DNA of 64,000 nt from NCBI GenBank assembly GCA_023053685.1, contig JALIGW010000003.1, positions 47,953,996 through 48,017,995 of the forward strand. Direction: 5' to 3'. The stretch's first letter is position 1. Each line of letters opens with the position of its first letter. This DNA is from Diadophis punctatus similis. Taxonomy: Eukaryota > Chordata > Lepidosauria > Squamata > Dipsadidae. Below the pieces are notes generated by a model. The model worked only from the letters and a program-made list of their open reading frames with translations, was not told the DNA's origin and did not search any database. Made by a program: the position numbers and the translations under genes. This document shows, one piece after another, positions 1-11,900 of this stretch.

Positions 1-298
1 AAATAAACCCAAATTTCTCCAGTGGAGTTGTCCCAGAAATGTATTTATTAAGAATATAACGGTAAAAAACCAATATAAAACCAATCAAAGGCAATCCAAC
101 AGCAATAACCCCCCATTCCCCGGCAAAAGCAATCAAATAAGCCATTTCATGGGCTCTATCCCACCTGGAGTTCCCAGGCCCATTGGCAAAGCCATGTCTT
201 ATGAAAGAGTGTCAAAGAGGGAACCAATCATCTCTGTTGGGATGATGTTCCACAGGGAGGGAGCCACCATGCAGAAGGCCCTTCTTGGTCCCACTAGA

Positions 299-645
299 TC
301 AAGGGTGTCAAACTCAAGGCCCAGAGGCCAGATCCGGCTCGCAGAGTGCTTAGATCTGGCCTGCGGGGCTGCCCTAGAAACAGCAAAGGACCGGCCCGCA
401 GTGCCTCTGCCAGCGAAAACAGAGCTCGGGAGTTGGCCCTCCCGAGCTCAGTTTTCACTGGCAAAGAGCTGCAGGAGGCTGTTATGACTGAAAATGGAGC
501 TCAGGAACCACCACAGATGTCCCTGACATGAGTGACGTCGAGTTGGCCATGCCCACCCTGGCCACACCCACCCCGGCCCCCGATGTCAAACACAACCCTG
601 ATGTTGCCCTCAATGAAATCTAGTTTGACATCTCTACACTAGATG
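299..645. mobile_element. hAT-like non-autonomous element, degraded
   Basis: The left end reads AAGGGTGTCAAACTC and the right end carries AGTTTGACATC, an imperfect inverted pair. This is the same end sequence as the better copies at 13684-14212 and 55391-55527. The interior is GC-rich and non-coding. I see no clear 8-bp target duplication, so the edges are approximate. Confidence 0.5.
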
Positions 646-654
646 GACCTCCTT

Positions 655-1035
655 AGGAGAGGGGACCCATAGCATTCCCTGCCTCCATGCTCTGGTGGAT
701 CAGGTAGATTTGATTGGGAAAAGATGGTCCTTCAAATAACCTGATCCCAAGCCATGTAGGGCTTTGAAGTGACAACCAGCATATTGAATTGGACCCCAAA
801 GCAAATCAGCAGCCGATGCAGCTCCCACAGATGACAACACATATGGACATCTAGGCCTGGACCGAACCATACACGTCATCACATTTTGAACCAATTGAAG
901 CTTCTGGATTTTCAAATAGTCAAGACAGGAGGGCGGTGACTAGGGCACAGGTGACTATGAGCAGGGATTGTTGGTCCAGGAAAGGGCATAACTGGCACAC
1001 AACCTGCATTTGCACAAAGGGTTTCCTGGTCAAGA
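655..1035 (-). mobile_element. LINE-like 3' fragment
   Basis: Read on the - strand, this stretch has a short peptide with ALHGLGSGYL, close to ALHGIGTGYL in the copy at 31240-31640. Both carry similar flanking text about a GTAGGGCTTT core. Such peptides occur near the C-terminus of L2/CR1-type LINE reverse transcriptases. The two copies show it is an interspersed repeat; the exact family is not determined. Confidence 0.45.
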
Positions 1036-1344
1036 CTGCCACCTGCTCTTTGAGAAGTCATGAGTCCAAAACTCCCAGGTTATATTGAAATCTTTGAAAA
1101 TGTGTTTTGAAAAATGCATCCAAGATTAAGGGAAGTATCAAATGTACTAATCAAAGCACAAAAGGCAGAACATGGAGAATTTTTGTAAGAGAATTCAGAA
1201 TAAGGCTTTAAAAAGTAACATATAGCAAGTAATAATCCTTGTTCATTTGAACTACAACCTCCAGCATCTCTATCAATCCGGCTAGCAAAAGCACCCTGGA
1301 AATAATTCAGCAACATCTGAAGGACTGCAGGGTATCTTTAACAG

Positions 1345-1412
1345 ATTAACAGAGTTGGAATGGACCTTATAGGTCATCTAGTCCAACCCCCACCCTTGCT
1401 CAAGCAGGAGAC
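1345..1412 (-). mobile_element. CR1 LINE 3'-end fragment
   Basis: The text GGTCATCTAGTCCAACCCCC followed by an AAGCAGGAGAC motif is the reverse complement of the conserved CR1 3' untranslated end. The same end is seen at 40938-40990 on the - strand and 55535-55580 on the + strand. No coding sequence remains. Confidence 0.65.
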
Positions 1413-1717
1413 TGTTGGAAGTAATATTCTTCTGGGTTCAGTTCCAAGTGGGGAAAAAGAACATTGGATTCATGGAAGTTGCTTGGAAAGAAGGTTTAAT
1501 AGAGAACAAAGGAATAGGAGCACATGGCATGAGCTCCTGAACAGAAAAGGTGGATCACATGTTTTCAGATGTTGGGTCCAGAGAAAAGGAAGGACCAAAA
1601 TGCTGGGAGTTCCTTGCTTTATACTCTCTCTTGGGCCCCTCCCTAACTGTTTCCTGTTCCTATACAGAAATGTATTCCATTGGCTGTCAGATTCCCAGGG
1701 GCATGCTTAGCCGAGGT

Positions 1718-1951
1718 GGTGAGCAGAGGTGGTACAGCGGTTAGAGGCAGGTACTGCAGGCCACATTAGCTGACTGTGATCCGCAGGTCAGCGGTTCAGA
1801 TCTCACCGGCTCAAGGTTGACTCAGCCTTCCATCCTTCCGAGGTAGGTAAAATGAAGACCCAGATTTTTGGGGGCAATATAAATATACATTGCTTACTGG
1901 TGTAAAGCGCTTAGAGAGTGCTTGCACTGTGAGGCGGTATATAAATCTCAA

Positions 1952-1952
<1 letters not shown>
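1718..1952 (+). mobile_element. Sauria-type SINE (tRNA head, BovB-like tail)
   Basis: A tRNA-like head (GGTACAGCGGTTAGAGG as A-box region, GGTTCAGATCTCACC as B-box region) is followed by a conserved body with CTTCCGAGGTAGGTAAAATG. The tail reads GCGCTTAGAGAGTGC then GAGGCGGTATATAAAT and runs into an (ATAA)n tail. A second + copy lies at 61905-62160 and a partial - copy at 15398-15530. This architecture is typical of squamate SINEs mobilised by BovB. Confidence 0.85.
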
Positions 1953-2030
<78 letters not shown>

Positions 2031-2098
2031 GTGTATGTGTATGTGTATGTGTATGTGTATGTATATATAGACGGTGTATATATGTGTGTGTGTGTATA
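1953..2098. repeat. (AATA)n then (TATG/TG)n microsatellite
   Basis: About 80 bases of AATA units grow out of the SINE tail and are followed by ATGTGT/TATG units. This is a tail-seeded microsatellite. The open frame across it on the - strand is a repeat artefact. Confidence 0.9.
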
Positions 2099-2194
2099 AA
2101 TTTATATGTATGCAGTTTATATGTATGCTCAGAGGACATTTTGTTGGGATCCATTTTTCAAATAGCTGAGTGCAAAACTGTATTTCTCTATCAT

Positions 2195-2229
2195 CTATCT
2201 AATCTAATCTAATCTAATCTAATCTAATC

Positions 2230-2317
<88 letters not shown>

Positions 2318-2318
2318 T
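2195..2318. repeat. (TAATC)n / (TATC)n microsatellite
   Basis: Seven or so TAATC pentamers pass into more than 20 perfect TATC tetramers. The ATAG/GATA class is abundant in snake genomes. Confidence 0.95.
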
Positions 2319-2689
2319 AGTTTAGCATTTGCTAAACAGCTTCTTTATTGTACGGTACTACCGGTACCTACTTAGGTCTTTCCTGCAAGTAGAAGGTGCA
2401 GATGCTGATGCTATTGGTCACCAATAAACAGTTGAACAAACTGACTTTCTGAATTAAAAATCTATTATAGGTCTCTATTTTAGGACATTATTTCATTCCT
2501 TGGAAAACTGAAAAAATGTAGATTACAACCAGATTAAGGCTGGAGACTCGCAACTTGAGCACAGAAGAGCTCCACTAACCATAACGAGGCTCATCTATGA
2601 GAGGCTGTGCAGTATTGTCTGGTATAACGTCTCGTGAAAACGAGTCTGTTTCCATAAATCTTGCAATTATCTTTAAGAACACTCTTTTC

Positions 2690-2965
2690 TGGTATTATTA
2701 TTATTAATTATTATTATTAATTATTAATTATTATAATTATTTATTATTATTGTTGTTGTTGTTGTTATTATTATTATTATTTATTTGTCAAACATGTACA
2801 AGATAGCAGGTATAGGTATAAACATAAACATAAGCAAAGTACAGATAAATGAGGACAATAGGACAGTAAGACAGGGACGGTAGGCACGATGGTGCGCTCC
2901 TTACAGACCTCTTAGGAATGGGGTGAGGTCGACAGTAGACAGTCTAAGGTTACCTTTTCTCAGAT
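2690..2965 (-). repeat. (ATT)n tract joined to an interspersed repeat end
   Basis: An ATT/GTT-rich tract at 2690-2785 is followed by text with ATTTGTCAAACATGTACAAG and CTTACAGACCTCTTAGGAAT. I recognise this as text that recurs in squamate genomes, probably a LINE 3' end on the - strand with its A/T-rich tail at the left. The family assignment is tentative. Confidence 0.4.
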
Positions 2966-3299
2966 TTTACCACTAGAATGCTTAGCAGAAAGGTTTAGTT
3001 ACACCAATTTAAGCTTAGCAATCAAATAAAAAGCTATTCCAATGTAATTTTTTGCGGCTTCCGTTTGACATCCCTCTCCCTCGATTCTTTAAATCGAGAC
3101 AAAGCCGTTTGCTTTAGATTTAGAACGTTGAATATTTTAATTATAGCGTCAAGCGCCATGGAAACGCTTCCCCTCCCCTCCCCACCCCGTGCCGAACATC
3201 GGCAGAGACCTTCTGCACGCCACTTCCCCCGTTACGACAATGTAAATCATAAAGGAACCATCCAAGACAACTAACCATCCAGGGAAACTTTGGGTAGCA

Positions 3300-3465
3300 A
3301 AGCCACACCCACTTACATTCAAGAGCCAATGAAAGTAAAGGAAGGCGGGCAAGCCGTAAGTCATCAGGCGGACGTTAAATTCGAAATGGGCCAATAGTTG
3401 ATCAAAGTGGGAAGTTTAAATCCTGAATGGCGGAAGGAGCCGGAAAAGTTGGAGTCAGAGCACTG
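3300..3465 (+). promoter_or_regulatory. CDC20 cell-cycle promoter and non-coding exon 1
   Basis: Two CCAAT boxes (3326-3330 and 3391-3395), TTCGAA (3380-3385) and TTTAAA (3415-3420) lie just upstream of a short exon ending at 3465 with donor GTAAGT (3466-3471). CCAAT boxes with a TTYRAA-type CHR element are the hallmark of G2/M genes bound by NF-Y and DREAM/MuvB, and mammalian CDC20 is such a gene. A GGCGGGC at about 3344-3350 could be the paired CDE/E2F site. The transcription start, about 3425, is inferred. There is no TATA box. Confidence 0.6.
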
Positions 3466-4084
3466 GTAAGTAAGAGGTTCCGCCGACCCGAATTTTTTTA
3501 GGATACTAAAAGCATTTTTGTTTTTCTTCTGGTTCTCGATTTCTTCCCATCCTTTAGCTTTTCTGCCAAATATTTCTTGCAATGTATTCTTCCGCGGTGC
3601 ACGAGAAGTTCTCCCCCCCGCCCCCCAGTGCCAGAAACAGACCCGGAAATTGTACGAGGAAGAAAGCGTGCTGCTTTAAATCAGCAAACGTATTGCAGTA
3701 AGAGAAAAATCACTATTTTGTCTTATTGCGATATGTTTGCTGGTTAAATCTCCAGAAGTTAAACCGTTAAGTACAAAGACAGCTCCACCCTGTTGAGCTA
3801 TTTTCGCCCAGGTTGTGGGGCCTTTGCGGGAGGGGAAAAATGTCAGATAAAAAGCAAAATATTAAAAGGAGGGTGTTCTTTTCTTGCCACTTGTGCTTGT
3901 AAGGACCACATTGGTCACCTGAATCTTATGTGGTTTGTTCTGGAATAATGTTTGTGAACCTATAGCCATCCTGTGGATGCAGATGAGTCCATTTTTCTGA
4001 TGTTGTCTAACTTGTCTTACTCTCCTTAGCTGAGATCAACTTACTTATTCTTTCCTGGCTCTGATTTCACAGCACTGCATCCCT

Positions 4085-7000
4085 ATGGCACAGTTTCTGT
4101 TTGAGAGTGATTTGCACGGGCTGTTGAAACTTGATGCCCCAATACCAAATGTACCTCCTGCACGATGGCAGCGTAAGGCTAAGGATGGTGCTGCTCCCAG
4201 CACTGGAGCTGCCTCAGATGCCATAGCTCCTTCGCCTATGAAACCAGCTAACAGGCCTCATAGTACCAGCAAGACTCCTTCCAAAACACCAGGTAAGATG
4301 TGTGTTATAACCAGTAGGTGGATAAACATCACTGTATGTGATGAAATCTGACATTAAGTGCCAACTCTTTGTTCACTTCTGTTGTCCAATTTGTTTTGCA
4401 GTGCTGGAGATAAACATTAAGATGTTTATCTTAATGACACACTGAGAAAGCAATAAAATAATCTTGCTTTCGGGATAGCAATTATCTGAGGGGATAGATT
4501 AATGAAATCTCTGTTTTGCAGGCAAATCTGGTTCCAAATCACAAAATACTCCAAACAAAACTGGAGGTGATAGATACATCCCTAATCGTAGTGCTATGCA
4601 AATAGATGTGGCCAATTTTCTGTTAACCAAAGAGGAATCCTCTGAGGAGACACCCACCAAGAAGGTAAAGAGTTTAAATGTCTGGTACAGTGATGGTCAC
4701 ACAAGTTTGTACTTACTGAATTATGTGATCAAGTACAGTATTATTGATTTCTTAGTGTTTTCCCCCCTCCAAGGAGCATCAGAAAGCCTGGGCAATGAAT
4801 CTTAATGGTTTTGATGTAGAAGAGGCAAAAATTCTGCGACTAAGTGGGAAACCTCAGAATGCCCCTGAAGGTAAGTCTGCATTGGGCTTATTCAACAGAA
4901 GAGTAAATTGAAAAGTGAAGTGCATGGTGGGTTTCCAGATGCATCCCTTGTGGATAAAAGCTCCTATCAATAATAGCTGGCTTCTAAACTGGAATTGCAG
5001 CAGTGGTCCATAATCCAGTTCATTTGAACTGATTCCATTGTTCTGCTGTTTTGTTTTAATAGGAATTCGTCTAGGGCAGGGGTGAAATGCTCCTGGTTTG
5101 GGCGTGCCTGCCGGTCGTCGGACAGCCGATAGCAATTGCAGCGCGAGGCTTCGCCCATCCGCCGGATGCCACCATTTGGGTTCTTTTACCCTCTCCGCAT
5201 GCGCAGAACGCTTTGCACATGCGCAGAGGGTAAAAGAACCCAAATGGCGGTGTCCGGGCGGGTGTGTGAAGCCTTGCGCTGCACTCACTACTGGCTCTCC
5301 GACGACCGGCAGGCATGCCCAAACCGGGAGCATTTCACCCCTGGGTCTAGGGATGTTCAATTAGCACGCTGATAGATTTTACAAACTTTTTAATTTTTTT
5401 TCGAAGTGGCTATTTAGAACCACACTGGAAAAAACTGCCTTTTTTGCATTTTCTGAATAACAGCAGTGATGCTAACTTGAATTAGTTTATGTTCAGCTTG
5501 TTTAAAAAAAGAACAAAACTTGCAATCCTTCACTGCCCTAGAAAATGAACTCTATAGTATCTCTTACATTCTTCTCTAACATATTACCTGTTGGATATGT
5601 TAAGGTTGATGTCTCTATTGAGAGAAATCCAGCTGGTGCCCTCTAAATGGTGACTCCCATTTCCCAAAATTTTCATTGACCCTGTTAAGCTTGGAATTAT
5701 AGGAACATTGAGTTTTTTCTTGATTTATGCTGATAATTATGTTACCTCTTTTCCAGGATACCAGAACAATCTCAAAGTGCTCTATAGCCAGAAGAGCACA
5801 CCAGGATCCACAAGGAAGATAAACAGATACATAGCCTCTGTGTCAGAGAGGATTCTAGACGCCCCTGACATTCGAAATGATTACTGTACGTAGCCATGGA
5901 TTTGGAGTTTAATTTGTTAGACTTTGTTCCAAAGTGCAGAGGATACCATCTCCTCTGCCATATTTCAGCTTCCTTATGCCTCCATATTGTATTTGATATG
6001 GCTACCATGGAGAGGCAGGAAGGGATTGTATCTTTATTTGACTTGGCTTTGTTTCCAAACTAGTGTGTATTGTTCTCATTTAGATCTGAACTTAGTTGAT
6101 TGGAGCTGCCTCAACGTTTTGGCCGTGGCTCTGGATAAATCAGTGTATCTATGGAATTATGATTCCAGAGAAATAATCCAGCTCATGCAAATGGAAAACC
6201 CTGATGACTACATCTCTTCTGTTTCATGGATCAGAGAAGGAAATTACCTTGCAATTGGCACAAGTAATGCCGAGGTCCAGGTGAGGCAATTGAGGATATA
6301 TTTAATGATCTAATATTCTGGTAATTGGACAGAGAAGAAGAAAAAAATAAATATTTTATTATTAAAGCAAGTTAAATTCTCTTTTGGAGGGAAACCTTTG
6401 AGAGATATTTGATTTTTAAACCAATGTGGGCTTGTTACACTTTGGATTAGAAAACTATGAGCTGCTTACTTTGGTAGTCTTTATGGCCATGATTTGATTG
6501 ATTTCTCATTTCTACATATCTGAGATGAAATATGTTCATAACAAGTGGGACAGCCTTGTGCATTTTCTCATTTGGGCTGATTCCATGAGACAATAAAAAT
6601 GAATAAGGTTGGGTGGTATTTGGACTCTTTTTCTATTTAGTTATGGGACATCCAGCAGAAAAAGCGTCTACGAAATATGGTCAGTCATTCATCCCGTGTG
6701 AGTTCTTTAAGTTGGAATAACTACATCCTGTCCAGGTAATATTTTCTAAGCAATATATCTCATGGGCACTGATGGGAAGAGGCCATGTGGCTTATAATTT
6801 TTCATAGTGAAGAGAAATATATTACATTGGCCTTCTGGTACATTTGATATAGGAGAATATGCTATTTTTCCCTTACAGTGGATCACGGACTGGTCACATA
6901 CATCATCATGATGTCCGTGTGGCAGAACACCATGTGGCAACACTTGCTGGTCATACACAAGAAGTATGTGGGCTAAAATGGGCACCTGATGGCCGTTACT

Positions 7001-8721
7001 TGGCCAGTGGAGGCAATGACAATCTTGTAAACATATGGTCTGTTGCTCAAGGGGACAACTGGTCACCACGTCCTGTGCAAACTTTTACACAACATCAGGG
7101 AGCTGTTAAGGTGAGTACATATCTGTATTTATAGAGTAGACATACATCTTGGTACAAAATTATATGGTATAAAGCTCAATTAATGGTCATTTGGGTAGCT
7201 CTTTAACCAAGTTCTACAGCTTGCAGTGTGGTCTGAATCCAAACCATGGCAATTTAGGTTCTCTTGGAAACTGGAATTTGTAATACAGTAAACAAATCTT
7301 GATTAAAAATCACATCTATAAAGTTCAAAATGGTAGCCACTTTTAAGTTCCGACAGCATAAGAGTGACAATTGTTTGTAAAATAACCAAGACAAATTAAA
7401 ATGATCACATTTTAATAAAGCTTCTTAAATGATAGGTAGTCCTTGTTTAGCAATTGCCTCATTTATCAACCATTTGTAGTTATGACTGTAATGAAAAAGT
7501 AACTTTATGACCTTCACAGGTCTGTAAAACAAAGGAAAACTGAAATAAGACCATAAGCACAATTGCAATTTCACTTAGCAATCTCTTTGCTTAATGGCCC
7601 AGTTGCCTCTGCAAAAATGAGGACTATCTATAGTTTGCAGACACAATATTTCTAATCACAGAGAATGGTGACAACGGTACACTTTCCCCCTTAGGCTGTG
7701 GCTTGGAGTCCATGGCAATCCAATGTGCTGGCTACAGGAGGTGGAACAAGTGATCGCCACATAAGGATCTGGAATGTGTGCTCTGGGAGTTGCCTCAACA
7801 CAGTAGATGCACAATCCCAGGTAGGTTTGCTTAATACATTTCAAAGAAAGGTAAGGATTATTTCAACACTTTCAATTTAACATGCTGCATTTTTTTCCAC
7901 ATAAGGTTATATCCAGTCAATATTTTACTTATTGGACACTTTTTCTGGTGTTAATAGGTCTGTGCAGTACTATGGTCTACAAACTATAAAGAAATTGTGT
8001 CTGGTCACGGGTTTGCTCAAAACCAACTGGTAGTGTGGAAATACCCATCTATGTCAAAGGTCACCGAGTTGAAAGGTAAGACCCATTGTGAAAATACTGC
8101 AATTACATCAACGAAGGTACTAAGAAACCCATGAACATCAGTGTGTAACAACAATTCCTCCTGACACCCAACGGCATCTGTCTCACTTTTTATATAATTA
8201 CAAGACACTGACATCAGCACAAATCTTAAACATACTTACAAAATTGTCTTTGAGCCCAACAAACTTCCCACAGGGATAGACTGCATGCTACGGGCTATTT
8301 TCTTGCCTGGTAAATGGATGTTTTGAATTTGGTTGTGTTCACTGTAGCAGCTCTTTTGTGAATGTGTAAGATTTTTTGTTTTGCTCCATAATACAAATGT
8401 GCCAGTGGCCAAAATGATTGCTTTTCCTGGGTTGGATTAGTTTCATCTACAGGTCATGGTGCTCTATTCCACAAAGAAAAATGCCTAGGCCAACTCGAAT
8501 AGATTACCAACTATCATTTACAGTCATTTGTAAAATATCTTTCCTTAGGTCACACTGCTAGGGTGCTAAGCTTAACTATGAGCCCAGATGGAACCACAGT
8601 TGCTTCAGCAGCAGCAGATGAAACATTGAGGCTTTGGCGCTGCTTTGAGTTGGACCCAGCACGTAAGAAGGAGAAAGAGAGCAGTACTAAAACCAGCATT
8701 ATCCATCAAGGAATTCGCTGA
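4085..8721 (+). CDS. CDC20: CDC20, cell division cycle protein 20 (APC/C activator), ten coding exons
   Basis: Exons: 4073-4292 (ATG 4085), 4522-4664, 4774-4870, 5757-5885, 6084-6280, 6641-6735, 6879-7110, 7695-7820, 7958-8075, 8549-8721. All introns are GT-AG and the phases sum to 505 codons plus TGA; human CDC20 has 499. CDC20 recruits substrates to the anaphase-promoting complex and is the target of the MAD2/BUBR1 checkpoint. Seen: conserved start [13 protein letters not shown]-rich N-terminal phosphosite region (about 50-82), C-box DRYIPNR (86-92), MAD2-binding KILRL (136-140), a seven-bladed WD40 propeller (about 180-480) and the C-terminal IR tail. Odd: the KEN box position reads KEE (106-108) and the CRY box reads NRY (172-174). 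Intron 4 of the gene, between 4870 and 5757, carries a hAT element and the 7110-7695 intron a MITE. The reading frame is intact, so it looks functional. Confidence 0.97.
5077..5343. mobile_element. Foldback hAT-type element in a CDC20 intron
   Basis: Long inverted arms: CAGGGGTGAAATGCTCC at the left and GGAGCATTTCACCCCTG at the right, with further pairing inward (GCCTGCCGGTCGTCGG against CCGACGACCGGCAGGC). GTCTAGGG stands at 5069-5076 and again at 5345-5352, an 8-bp duplication offset by one base. The centre holds two GCATGCGCAGA-type sites in inverted order. Several open frames on both strands are palindrome artefacts. Confidence 0.8.
7433..7630. mobile_element. MITE with AGGTAGTCC ends, copy 1
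   Basis: It starts AGGTAGTCCTTG and ends GGACTATCT, an imperfect inverted pair. The interior repeats phrases such as TTATGACC and TTAGCAAT that also occur in the copies at 10117-10513 and 47119-47300. No coding capacity. It lies in the CDC20 intron between 7110 and 7695. Confidence 0.65.
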
Positions 8722-8776
8722 GTTTCATCCAACTCCCTTCTAATCTATTGCTTTATGTACAGAATTTTAAACTATT

Positions 8777-8939
8777 AATAAATATTTTGCTCTCCTTTAG
8801 AAATGGTGTTGGTATATGGATTGATACGGTATATGAATCACAAATGGTGTGAATGACTTTAATTGATATTGGCTGTTTGCTAGGACTTGGCTTGTATACC
8901 ATTGTAATAAAAATAAACTATCTATTGAAGAAAAATAAA
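8777..8939 (+). terminator. CDC20 polyadenylation signals
   Basis: AATAAA hexamers stand at 8777-8782, 8906-8911 and 8934-8939, 56 to 218 bases after the stop codon. Any of them could serve; the first is followed by a T/G-rich stretch. Confidence 0.6.
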
Positions 8940-11900
8940 GACCAGACTCTCCTCCTGATACAACCGATAATGTTCCTTCTCTAAATCACTCTGGCAGCTT
9001 TATTACTAGGCAAATTGTCTTGGGTTTGGTCTTTTCTTGACTTTCAAGGAACAATTTAGCTTCCCTCTTCCACCCCTCTTGAGTTGTGGGACAGATTACT
9101 GTAGGTTTCAGAATTGAGTGTTAACCTGAAATATTAGTTTGGGATTTGAAGTGTGTTTTCAAGTTGTAATTGAAGCTGGTGCCCTCATGCACCTGATGCA
9201 AAACCCGCATACTATGTAGGATGATTGTGACAGTTTATCAATCTCAAGATGCAACATCCTGTTACGGACCAACAGTTTTATTGGGAAATACGTAACTAAG
9301 AATTTTGCTTGCCAACTTATTGCCGCCTTACCAAACAGATATATATTGCAAATTTGCTTACCTGAACCCAGTGATTTTACTGAACTGTGTGTGCTGATAT
9401 TTAAGACTGATCTTCCAAAACTATTTTCTTTGAAATCAGCCTCAACAGTTATGGAATAGTTTATCCTGAGAGTTAATCCTTCCACTCCTTATTTCTTGCA
9501 CTTCTTTTAAACTCAAGGCATTCTAATATCCCAAATGCTGGTGAGTGAATCTAGCCCTACTGTGGGTTTTTTTAGTCTCAATCAAATCAACTGTAACCTG
9601 AACAGCCCTACAAATGATTTTACTGCCTTATGATTGAGTGGAAGTTGTGAAAAGCCAAGCCTAATCGAGACCAATATTAGCCTCAGCTCATCTTTGCCAA
9701 GCACTGGAGCTTTTCCATGATTCTTGGGTCTTACAGAAAAAATGATGAAAATGATCTGTTCTAAGTAATCAAAATGACAGGTTATTAGACAATTGCCATT
9801 TTAGCAGATCTATAGTGTAACTATTTTGACAATTGGTTGGGAGTCGGGCAGTGTACAAATTTAATAAATAAAATGATGCAGTAAGATCATTCAGATTACA
9901 TGAATAAAATACATTTTAATATTCAGGAGTTGGTCCTTCAATTCATCAGTAGGGCAAATAAAGCATTAATATTTCAGGTTTATTTTGAAATGTAGCCTAT
10001 TACAGTTATCTTATGAAATCTATCCATAGTTGTAACTAAGTGAAGCTGCTTGTGCCCAAGGAGGTGTAAACACTTCTCTTCCCATATATGATAAGAGTTC
10101 TCTTTTTTATTTCATACAGGTAGTCCTTGACTTAGGATCATTTGAAAATACAATGGGCCTGGAATGGGTTCTTTATGACCTGTTAAGCATGTCTGCCCAT
10201 CATAAAATATGCCATATACAGCCTTACAGTCACATGACCATACTTTGGGTACTTGGCAACTGGCTCAACTTTATGATCAACTGCAATATTCCAGTCATGT
10301 GATCGCAGTTTGCTCATTTTTCCTGCAAAAACATTCAGAGCAACAGGTTCACACGACCACACTGTTCGCTTAACGATTTGTATAATGATAGTGATTTACT
10401 TAATGACCACAAAAATGTAAAATTGGGTCCAGTCACAGGTGCCTCCACCTACAACCATGACAACTTATGACCGTAAATCAATCACAATCGCACTTGTAAG
10501 TCAAGGACTACCTGAATATCTACAATACCAGTCCTGTAGCAAGCTAATGGAGACTATATTGAAGCCTTATTAACTAGTCTAAGCAAACAATTCTGATACC
10601 TACTCATTCAGAAAACTGCAGATAATCATACTCAAAATTTAGAGCAGTTAACTGTACATCCTATTTAGAAGGCACATGGCTATTCAAAAATGCACCACAT
10701 CAGAAAGACACTAGGGCAACATGAATGTTATTTGACTGACAAGTACTAAAATCAGCACGTGTAAAAAACGCTGAAAAAATAACACTCCATAAAGGCCTGT
10801 TCATTAGATTTCATGTGAACCAAAGATTCATAAGACAGAAATTTACTTCAGGTTTACAAAAAAGAGCATTTTAGAATGGGTAAGCTATACTGCCTAATTT
10901 GGGAACAGTGTCACATATTGATTTTTCATCATCCTTGCATGATTATCATCGAATATTGATCCATTAAGTACAGCAAAAAATGTTGAGAGCAGGCACACAT
11001 ATAGGAGAACAAACAAGTATCTTTTACTTTTTTCCAAATTGTACCCCTAAGTATCCCCTACATTGTAAAAGCTTCTCAGTCAAACATTGTATCAGTTTTC
11101 AAGGTTGCCATTAGCATTGGTTTAGGGTTTCTCAGACACAGGTGGGGAAACAGTACACAGCAGGATAATCAGCGGTGGAAAGGTAAGTAGTGTTACAAAA
11201 CCTATTTCAACCTAACAGTGAACTTAGCTTAAAGGCTTTTAAACAAGATTGCCTTATTTCAGGATGGCCAGTGAATGTATCAAAATATTCTGGGTTATGC
11301 AAATCTCTCCAATAGTATATACAGCATTGTTTATGGCACATAATCTAGATTCTGGGTTAGTCTACCCCTAGCACTGAGGTAGACAGACCAATATAAGTTT
11401 ATTCTAACAACATAAAAGGTATTCTTAGTGCCTTACTTTTTATATTTACCAATATATCCTTGCTTTCATATTTTGGCACTCTGAATTTAGGATGCAATAC
11501 AGATCTAAGATCTGCTACTAAGATTACTTTTCCAATTTATTCTGTTGCAGAATTATTTTGTACGCCCCACACACAGTATTTGTAGCTTTTCCATTTATCA
11601 CACTCAGCCAGACCATAGGCAATAGCACCAAGGACTACAGGTCTTTTCAAGCCCAGGAGAATAATGCCCAGTAGTTGGAGCTTCACCAAGAACCTAAGCC
11701 AGTGCAAAGGAAAGCATCTGGCCTGAAGGAGTGTCCATATAAGGAGAGAAAGAAATTAACACTGTCCTGCCTGGAATAGCAGACAGGACAAGCAGGAGCC
11801 AAGGACTTAAATGCTGTATTGAACTTTGAGCGAAGGTATTCTATAGACCCAGAAAACTAGTAAAATTTGAATTTCAATTCCTGTGTTCTTGAGCAGAAAT

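Noticed and set aside
1948..2154. Frame rich in IYLF repeats on the - strand
   Set aside because: Translation of (AATA)n and (TATG)n microsatellites.
4854..5372. 168-codon and smaller frames on both strands in the CDC20 intron
   Set aside because: Products of the foldback element; CDC20 splice sites and phase exclude them from the gene.
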